Origin: Cytophagales bacterium WSM2-2
GTDB taxonomy: Bacteria > Bacteroidota > Bacteroidia > Cytophagales > Cyclobacteriaceae
Assembly: GCA_015472025.1 (NCBI GenBank)
Contig: BNHL01000001.1
Span: 3,832,001 to 3,896,000, forward strand
Reading direction: 5' to 3'
Length of the DNA stretch: 64,000 bases
Under the pieces are notes generated by a model, which was given only the letters and a program-made list of their open reading frames with translations, had not been told where the DNA came from and searched no databases. The position numbers were made by a program, and so were the translations under genes. Every line of letters starts with the position of its first letter. The first letter of the stretch is position 1. Below, piece by piece: positions 58,702-64,000 of the stretch.

Positions 58702-58732
58702 AAATAAACCCTTCGCTTGGAAGGGTTTATTT
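58702..58732. terminator. Terminator of the sigma / anti-sigma pair
   Basis: AAATAAACCCTTC (58702-58714) and GAAGGGTTTATTT (58720-58732) form a 13-base stem around GCTTG. The stem has A/T-rich ends on both strands, giving a T-run on either. It follows the minus-strand gene ending at 58743 and precedes ftsX. Confidence 0.88.
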
Positions 58733-58742
58733 TGAATTCAGG

Positions 58743-59585
58743 TTAACCTTTTCGGTATTCCTTGAGTCTCTTTACCAGCTGAGTGTCCTTGATCTGAACA
58801 AGCGGGGTGATCGTTGACTGAGTCTCGTCAAGCAGATAGTAATTGTCCTTGTAGTACAGGAATACGGACCGATTAGTGCCATTCACTTCAATGATCTCAT
58901 ACAGTCCTTTATCAAAATTTCCATAGAGGATCAGCTTCTGTTGGCTAAACTGGTAATGGAAAGAGAACTGTGTGTTGGCGTCAGTAACTCCAACCTCGAT
59001 CCTGGAAGTTGACACGGCAGCCTGATCCTTTTCTGTCTTTGGATTATCTGCTTTGGTAGGCGTACTGGTCAATTCATCCGTTGGGTCAACTACTTGCAAA
59101 TCCGGACTCGCTTTTTGGGCTTCCGTTACAGTTTTCTTGGCCTCTTGTTTTTTCGGTTCCACTGATACCGCCTTACTTTCCGCTTTTGAATCCGTAGCTG
59201 ATGCAGTTATGGAATCAGCTTTAGGAGTTGTATTCTCTGTTATTGGCTTTTCCGTTTTCACTTCGGCGGTAGAAGAATTATCCTGCCAGGGCTTAAAGTA
59301 TAGTAGTGTTCCAGTCAACAATACAGCAGAAGTAATGGCGCCTGCGGCAATCTGCCCAGCGGATATGCTTGCCCCAGCCTGCATGGCGCCTGTTACTGGC
59401 ACCTGGCTAAGCATGGTCTTGAGTTCGGCCATGCGGGCCTTTTTGATCCCTTCAATCAAATGCTTTTGCAGTGTTAATTCATTCTGCAAAGTAGGATCGG
59501 CCTGCATCTGTTTTTCAAACGCTTCTTTGTCCTGCCCCTTGAGCCGGCCGCGAAGATATTCATCAATAAGTTCAAAGTTTTCCAT
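58743..59585 (-). CDS. Putative anti-sigma membrane protein
   Basis: The protein has 280 residues. The N-terminus (FELIDEYLRGRLKGQDKEAFEKQMQADPTLQNELTLQKHLIEGI) resembles the cytoplasmic start of Bacteroidota anti-sigma factors. One membrane helix follows (about residues 76-97), then a low-complexity Thr/Lys/Glu/Ala linker (about 105-195) and a C-terminal beta-rich domain (FSFHYQFSQQKLILYGNFDKGLYEI). No zinc-binding HxxxCxxC is seen. It lies 10 bases after the ECF sigma gene, the usual place for its regulator. Confidence 0.6.
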   Translation of the reverse strand: MENFELIDEYLRGRLKGQDKEAFEKQMQADPTLQNELTLQKHLIEGIKKARMAELKTMLSQVPVTGAMQAGASISAGQIAAGAITSAVLLTGTLLYFKPWQDNSSTAEVKTEKPITENTTPKADSITASATDSKAESKAVSVEPKKQEAKKTVTEAQKASPDLQVVDPTDELTSTPTKADNPKTEKDQAAVSTSRIEVGVTDANTQFSFHYQFSQQKLILYGNFDKGLYEIIEVNGTNRSVFLYYKDNYYLLDETQSTITPLVQIKDTQLVKRLKEYRKG

Positions 59586-59595
59586 TGCCCCAACC

Positions 59596-60168
59596 TTAGT
59601 CTAAAAAGTCTTGTTCAGAATATTGTGCCTTTACCAGTTCGTCCAGTTTTTGTTTGCATTTATATTTTTTCGTCTTTGCTGTGTCGGTGTTGGCGAAGCC
59701 TAATTTATCGGCTATCTCCTGCATCGACATATCGTCAAAGTAGTAGTACATCAATACTTTACGGCACGTCTCGCCTAATTGTTCCAGACATTCAGCGATA
59801 ATCTTTTCGCGCTCGGGCTTTTCCATGTCAATTGATTCAGGTGAATCTTTTTCTTCGTTGGAAAGCCTTTTTTTACGGTCCAGCTCTTTTCTCCACAGAT
59901 TTTGACAAATGCTGTAGATGTAAGTACTCATTTTGGAGGTGAGCACGAAATCGGCTGATCTCGCCTTTTGCCAAAAAACTACCAGAGCATCCTGGTACAC
60001 GTCCCTCGCCTCATCCTCCGTCCCGCTATTCGTTACTACCAGTTTTGTCATCATCCGGTAGTACTTTTTGTAGATGACTTCAAGTGCTTTCTCATCGCCC
60101 TTTTGGATGCGACTGAAAAGCTCCGTTTCGTCTGCTACTGTGCTTGTCTTGAATACTCGCAGTGCCAC
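59596..60168 (-). CDS. ECF-type RNA polymerase sigma factor
   Basis: The 190-residue protein starts at GTG. Region 2 is EVIYKKYYRMMTKLVVTNSGTEDEARDVYQDALVVFWQKA, with the region 2.2 aspartates; region 4 is RKVLMYYYFDDMSMQEIADKLGFANTDTAKTKKYKCKQKL. It directs RNA polymerase to extracytoplasmic-stress-type promoters. The gene is followed by a membrane protein that may sequester it. The AT-rich upstream region shows no clear promoter. Confidence 0.9.
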   Translation of the reverse strand: MALRVFKTSTVADETELFSRIQKGDEKALEVIYKKYYRMMTKLVVTNSGTEDEARDVYQDALVVFWQKARSADFVLTSKMSTYIYSICQNLWRKELDRKKRLSNEEKDSPESIDMEKPEREKIIAECLEQLGETCRKVLMYYYFDDMSMQEIADKLGFANTDTAKTKKYKCKQKLDELVKAQYSEQDFLD

Positions 60169-60233
60169 TCCTGGTAACCGTTTATGATAACGTTTCGTTT
60201 AGTATGTAAGAATAATAGATAAAATTCACTTTT

Positions 60234-60665
60234 CTAAGGTTGAACGGCCTCCCGTTTCCATGTCTGTGTACGAAAAAAAGGCCCCCAGTAACCACGTACT
60301 TTCAGATCTTTGCCATCCACCCATAATTTGCAGCGGTAAACCTTGCCGTTTTCAGGATCCAAAATATGGCCTCCACTAAACTCATTTCCGTCTTTGGCAA
60401 GTTCCTTTAGTATTTCCATACTAATTACTTTCTGCTTGAAACGGGGGTCTGACTGCTCGCATTTGTCACAAACGGGGTCTGGATCTTCGCCAGCCTTAGA
60501 ATGAATCTTTACTACTTTACCATAGAACTTATTATTTCGCTCAGTGATTTCGATGACTGAGCGGGGCTCCCCCGAATTGTCGTCCAGGCTGGTCCATTTG
60601 CCTGTGATTTGAGCCACGGAATTGTTACCAAGCAGAACTACCGCGATCAAACACAATAAGCGCAT
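60234..60665 (-). CDS. DUF2147 secreted protein
   Basis: The protein has 143 residues from the ATG at 60665 and a signal peptide (RLLCLIAVVLLGNNSVAQ). I reject the longer frame from 60716, because its extra N-terminus comes from repeated ATTACAAATT sequence. The mature part is DUF2147: GKWTSLDDNSGEPRSVIEI, NNKFYGKVVKIHSKAGEDPD, FSGGHILDPENGKVYRCKLW and LKVRGYWGPFFRTQTW. Function unknown. Confidence 0.85.
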   Translation of the reverse strand: MRLLCLIAVVLLGNNSVAQITGKWTSLDDNSGEPRSVIEITERNNKFYGKVVKIHSKAGEDPDPVCDKCEQSDPRFKQKVISMEILKELAKDGNEFSGGHILDPENGKVYRCKLWVDGKDLKVRGYWGPFFRTQTWKREAVQP

Positions 60666-60687
60666 AGGAATTAGTTTATAATTCAAG

Positions 60688-60711
60688 ATTACAAATTTCA
60701 AATTACAAATT
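60688..60711. repeat. Short direct repeat ATTACAAATT x2
   Basis: ATTACAAATT occurs at 60688-60697 and 60702-60711, just upstream of the DUF2147 gene. It is AT-rich intergenic sequence of a kind common in Bacteroidota; no function is assigned. Confidence 0.45.
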
Positions 60712-60745
60712 GACAACGATTATACCTTAACAGCGATATAGAATG

Positions 60746-61126
60746 CTATACTGAGAATTGCTTCTTGAGTGCCAGCCAGAGTTTTTTTCTTGTAGCATCA
60801 TTTGGAAGCAGGTCTTTCAGGCTTTCAGAGATGACGATCGAGACACCGTTAGCCTCGACCACTTCGTATTGAGGGAGGCCTTTTACCGGTTCACCGAAAT
60901 AGATCAGGTGCTTTGGTTTCTGTGCCCAATGAGAAAGGTCAAGTGAAGGTTGATATTTGATCGATACTGTTTCCAGTGAAAGCCTGAGCGCAGAAAGGAT
61001 TTTGGAAAGCAGTGTTCGTTCTTCAATCTCGATTTTTTCCCATGGTTGCGTGATGACGATCGTGGGCGCTGTATTCACCGTGTACAATTGCTCGGAAAAT
61101 ATTGATTCAAAAAGAGCAGTCTCCAT
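60746..61126 (-). CDS. Small protein with HolD (DNA pol III psi)-like features
   Basis: The protein has 126 residues from the ATG at 61126; a TTG at 61147 is in frame. Segments TAPTIVITQPWEKIEIEERTLLSKILSALRLSLETVSI and LLPNDATRKKLWLALKKQF parallel, in order and style, E. coli HolD, including the final ARxxLW-type helix. HolD links the clamp loader to SSB. The match is weak and by eye, so the family remains open. The gene follows the thioesterase closely. Confidence 0.45.
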   Translation of the reverse strand: METALFESIFSEQLYTVNTAPTIVITQPWEKIEIEERTLLSKILSALRLSLETVSIKYQPSLDLSHWAQKPKHLIYFGEPVKGLPQYEVVEANGVSIVISESLKDLLPNDATRKKLWLALKKQFSV

Positions 61127-61136
61127 CTCGCTTGGC

Positions 61137-61655
61137 CTAAATATCAAAAATGGACTTGAGCTCGTTTGCTTCGTGTGGCTTCATCCTTCCGGAAAGGATC
61201 AATCGAAGTTGTCTTCTTCGCAATGCTCCATTAAATGATTCCTTTTCTTCATCCGTTTGAGGCTCCACTTCAGGCACGTCAATTGGTCGACCGCTTTGAT
61301 CCACGGCAACAAATGTGAAGTACGCCGAATTGCTGGCAAACTTCTTTTCCGCCGGGACATCTTCGGCCTCCACATCAATTCGGACCTCTACTGATGAGCT
61401 AAAAGCACGTGTCACTTTTGCCCTCAATGTCACAACATTTCCCAATTGGATGGGGGAGCGGAACGAAATATTATCAACAGAGGCGGTGACTACGACACGA
61501 TTGCAATGCTTTTGAGCAGCAATTGCTGATACAATATCCATCCAATGCATCAGTCGCCCACCCATAAGATTGTTAAGTGTGTTCGTGTCGTTGGGCAGTA
61601 CCAACTCAGTCATGCTGGTGAATGATTCGCTCGGGAATTTCTTTTTTCGTGGCAT
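61137..61655 (-). CDS. Acyl-CoA thioesterase (hotdog fold)
   Basis: The protein has 172 residues from the ATG at 61655; an in-frame ATG at 61679 adds eight unlikely residues. ELVLPNDTNTLNNLMGGRLMHWMDIVSAIAAQKHC is the YciA/BFIT hotdog signature with the catalytic Asn/Asp region; VDNISFRSPIQLGNVVTLRAKV follows. It hydrolyses acyl-CoA of uncertain chain length. It is located between the ROK kinase and the HolD-like gene on the same strand. Confidence 0.88.
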   Translation of the reverse strand: MPRKKKFPSESFTSMTELVLPNDTNTLNNLMGGRLMHWMDIVSAIAAQKHCNRVVVTASVDNISFRSPIQLGNVVTLRAKVTRAFSSSVEVRIDVEAEDVPAEKKFASNSAYFTFVAVDQSGRPIDVPEVEPQTDEEKESFNGALRRRQLRLILSGRMKPHEANELKSIFDI

Positions 61656-61698
61656 AAAAGGAGTGAGGATAAGCCACAAAAATCAGCAAAAAATGTGA

Positions 61699-62679
61699 CT
61701 ACTCTATTGTGAGTGTTTGTTTCTTGTCAAAATAATCCCACACGAGGCTGCTGGCTCCCAGGATTGGCGCGGCTTGATTCTGAAGTGCCGAAGGAAGTAT
61801 TTTCACTTTGCCCCGGAAGACAGGCATCAGGTTGGCTTCCATGTGTTTAATGGTGGGTTTGAAAATCAAATCTCCGGCAAGCGATAAGCCACCAAACAAA
61901 AATATTGCTTCAGGGTCTGTGTGTACCACAGTGTCGGCTAGTTTCATTCCCAAAATTCTACCCGTGTATTCAAAGCACGCATTCGCAACAATGTCACCAC
62001 GGTGAGCGGCTTCGGTAATCATTTTGGTGTTGAGGTTATCAAAACTTATTCCGCGCAGTTCGCTTGCCTCCAGGTGATCGGCCAGTAATTTGTAAACAGT
62101 TCGCTTGATTCCCGTTGCCGAGACATAAGTTTCAAGACAGCCGCGCTTACCACAATTGCAGAAGCGCCCCGTTGGGTTAACGGAAGTATGTCCGAGTTCA
62201 CCGGCAATTCCATGATGACCATTGAGCAATAAGCCATTGCTTACAAACCCACTTCCGAGGCCTGTGCCAAGCGTGATCACAATGAAATCCTTCATGTTAC
62301 GTGCATTGCCATACACCATTTCGCCTACCGCAGCGGCATTGGCGTCATTCGTGAGGATGCATGGTACCCCCAGTCTTTCGGTGAACATTTTGGCCAGCGG
62401 AAGGATGCCTTTCCATTTCAGATTTGTGGCATGTTCAATATTGCCAGTGTAGTAATTTCCGTTGGCAGCCCCAACACCGATGCCAATGAGTTTTGAATCA
62501 GAAGGAAGACTCGATGAACTCTCATGAATGGCTGTTGCCATTGCTTCGAAGAAATCATCGAAAGTCTCGTGAACAGTGGTGGGAATATTTCCTTGTTGCA
62601 ATACATTTCCTTCGCGATCTACAATCCCGAATTTTGTACTCGTTCCTCCAATGTCAATACCAACGGTGAGTTCTCTCAT
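61699..62679 (-). CDS. ROK-family glucokinase
   Basis: The protein has 326 residues. ATP motif GIDIGGTSTKFGIVD, substrate region CILTNDANAAAVGEMVYG and ITLGTGLGSGFV, and the ROK zinc motif GHTSVNPTGRFCNCGKRGCLETYVS are all present. It probably phosphorylates glucose and so feeds the adjoining PfkA. It lies 10 bases after pfkA. Confidence 0.9.
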   Translation of the reverse strand: MRELTVGIDIGGTSTKFGIVDREGNVLQQGNIPTTVHETFDDFFEAMATAIHESSSSLPSDSKLIGIGVGAANGNYYTGNIEHATNLKWKGILPLAKMFTERLGVPCILTNDANAAAVGEMVYGNARNMKDFIVITLGTGLGSGFVSNGLLLNGHHGIAGELGHTSVNPTGRFCNCGKRGCLETYVSATGIKRTVYKLLADHLEASELRGISFDNLNTKMITEAAHRGDIVANACFEYTGRILGMKLADTVVHTDPEAIFLFGGLSLAGDLIFKPTIKHMEANLMPVFRGKVKILPSALQNQAAPILGASSLVWDYFDKKQTLTIE

Positions 62680-62689
62680 TCTGCTTTTG

Positions 62690-63673
62690 TTAGATAGAAA
62701 GGATTTTTGCGATTCGAAGTGATTCTTCGTCTATATCGTGACGAGAATTGGTGATGGTTTCGAAGCTATTATACACGATGAGACCATTTTTGATCCCTAC
62801 CATCGCGTTGTTAGTACCTCTGATCAAACCCTCGACCGAAGCCACGCCCATTTTGCTGGCGAGCACCCTGTCGAAATAGGTAGGGGTTCCTCCGCGTTGC
62901 AAGTGACCAAGGATAGTGACTTTGATATCGAAGTAATTGTTTCGTTCCGCAAATTTCTTTGCCAAATCCATCGCCCCCCCGATTTTTGAACCTTCGGCTA
63001 CAACTACCAAGCTTGATTTCTTGTTGGTCTTTCCGCCTTCATCCAGTTTCTCGAAAAGCTCATCGAGTGTCATTGTCTCTTCAGGAATGATCGTAGCCAC
63101 AGCACCACCGGCAATGCCGCAGTTGATGGCGATGTATCCTGAATTTCTCCCCATTACTTCAATGAAGAAAAGACGATTGTGTGAAATCGCGGTATCCCGG
63201 ATTTTGTCAATTGCCTCTACTGCTGTATTCGTTGCAGTGTCGAAGCCAATAGTATAATCTGTTCCTGCCAGGTCGTTGTCAATGGTGCCCGGGATGCAGA
63301 TGGAAGGAATTCCAAACTCTTCATAAAAAACATGAAGTCCTGCAAATGTTCCATCTCCGCCAATGGCGACTAAAGCATCAATCCCGTTTTTCTTCAAGTT
63401 GTCAAACGCTTTCTTGCGACCTTCCTTAGTCCGGAATTCCTGGCTGCGCGCTGATTTCAAAATAGTGCCGCCACGCTGGATGATATTGCCGACAGATCGT
63501 GCACCGAGCTTCACAATGTCTCCTGAAATCATGCCATCATAACCTTGCATGATGCCGAAGACTTCCTTCTTGTAGTAAATAGAAGTACGGACAACTGCAC
63601 GAATAGCAGCATTCATTCCAGGGGCATCGCCACCCGAAGTAAAAACACCGATCTTAGAGATTTTAGTATCCAT
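62690..63673 (-). CDS. pfkA: 6-phosphofructokinase (ATP type)
   Basis: The protein has 327 residues. GVFTSGGDAPGMNAAIRAVVR, AIGGDGTFAGLHVF and PGTIDNDLAGTDYTIGFDTA (catalytic Asp) identify ATP-dependent PFK, the committed step of glycolysis. MGRNSGYIA and LGHLQRGGTP are also present. It has its own promoter and precedes the ROK kinase. Confidence 0.96.
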   Translation of the reverse strand: MDTKISKIGVFTSGGDAPGMNAAIRAVVRTSIYYKKEVFGIMQGYDGMISGDIVKLGARSVGNIIQRGGTILKSARSQEFRTKEGRKKAFDNLKKNGIDALVAIGGDGTFAGLHVFYEEFGIPSICIPGTIDNDLAGTDYTIGFDTATNTAVEAIDKIRDTAISHNRLFFIEVMGRNSGYIAINCGIAGGAVATIIPEETMTLDELFEKLDEGGKTNKKSSLVVVAEGSKIGGAMDLAKKFAERNNYFDIKVTILGHLQRGGTPTYFDRVLASKMGVASVEGLIRGTNNAMVGIKNGLIVYNSFETITNSRHDIDEESLRIAKILSI

Positions 63674-63690
63674 TACGCTTGAAAGAAGGC

Positions 63691-63721
63691 CAAAAATAGT
63701 TCTTCCTCAATACTAGGCAAG
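63691..63721 (-). promoter_or_regulatory. Promoter of pfkA
   Basis: On the minus strand TATTTTTG (plus 63698-63691) is a perfect -7 element, 19 bases after CTTG (plus 63721-63718), one mismatch from the -33 TTTG. It lies 17 bases before the pfkA ATG and after the pgi stop, so pfkA starts a new transcript. Confidence 0.65.
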
Positions 63722-63740
63722 GATTCTAAATTTTATTTGG

Positions 63741-64000
<260 letters not shown>

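Noticed and set aside
60666..60716. Longer N-terminus of the DUF2147 protein
   Set aside because: It is translated from the repeated ATTACAAATT intergenic sequence and would bury the signal peptide.

Overview
The window reads as chromosomal DNA of a member of the Bacteroidota, most likely of the Cytophagales type. The signs are a gliding-motility gene (gldC), a CarboxypepD_reg-type TonB receptor, many lipoproteins, a 14-gene nuo operon with a short NuoG, almost no Shine-Dalgarno sequences, and promoters matching the Bacteroidota consensus TTTG / TAnnTTTG (seen before tex, the his operon and pfkA). There are no rRNA or tRNA genes, no CRISPR array, no prophage and no IS transposase. Most of the window is core metabolism, densely packed, and no gene-free stretch exceeds 300 bases.

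Layout. 1-3.6 kb: the 5' part of a membrane sensor histidine kinase (minus, cut by the window edge), divergent from a dihydrolipoamide-dehydrogenase-like flavoprotein that has lost both redox cysteines, followed by a lipoprotein. 3.7-7.1 kb: a minus-strand run of small stress- or ligand-type proteins (DUF1801, an HMA-like miniprotein, a zinc-ribbon/HhH-VOC fusion, a GyrI-like protein, PhnB-like VOC), divergent from a GlxA-type AraC regulator. 7.1-14.3 kb: a complete histidine operon hisGDCBHAF-IE, preceded by a promoter, a histidine-rich leader peptide not previously listed as an ORF, and a terminator, that is, a full attenuation module. 14.3-19.2 kb: TPR lipoprotein, CoA-type Nudix hydrolase, Tex and a START-domain protein. 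19.2-24.3 kb: aconitase with a histone-H1-like lysine tail, a TerB-like protein and groES-groEL. 24.5-28.0 kb: ThuA protein, secreted protein, zinc alcohol dehydrogenase, lipoprotein.

28.2-41.0 kb: the complex I operon nuoABCDEFGHIJKLMN. 41.0-42.4 kb: CBS protein and Ppx/GppA phosphatase. 42.5-47.3 kb: a SAM-I riboswitch followed by a two-gene methionine synthase (MetH split after the homocysteine domain) and metF, which together remethylate homocysteine. 47.4-53.0 kb: fasciclin lipoprotein, lipase-like lipoprotein and TonB receptor. 53.0-57.8 kb: gldC, scoB, a 23S-IVS-type four-helix-bundle gene bracketed by inverted repeats and sitting inside the scoAB pair, scoA, ribF, truB, uppP, a small membrane protein and ftsX just above it. 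58.7-60.2 kb: ECF sigma factor with a putative anti-sigma protein. 60.2-64 kb: DUF2147 protein, a small protein with HolD-like features, acyl-CoA thioesterase, ROK glucokinase, pfkA and the 3' end of pgi, a glycolysis entry cluster.

The most unusual items are the his leader/attenuator, the inverted-repeat-flanked four-helix-bundle gene inside scoAB, the aconitase histone-like tail, and the cysteine-less Lpd-like flavoprotein with a C-terminal CxxC. Start sites that I changed from the longest reading frame are explained in the entries.
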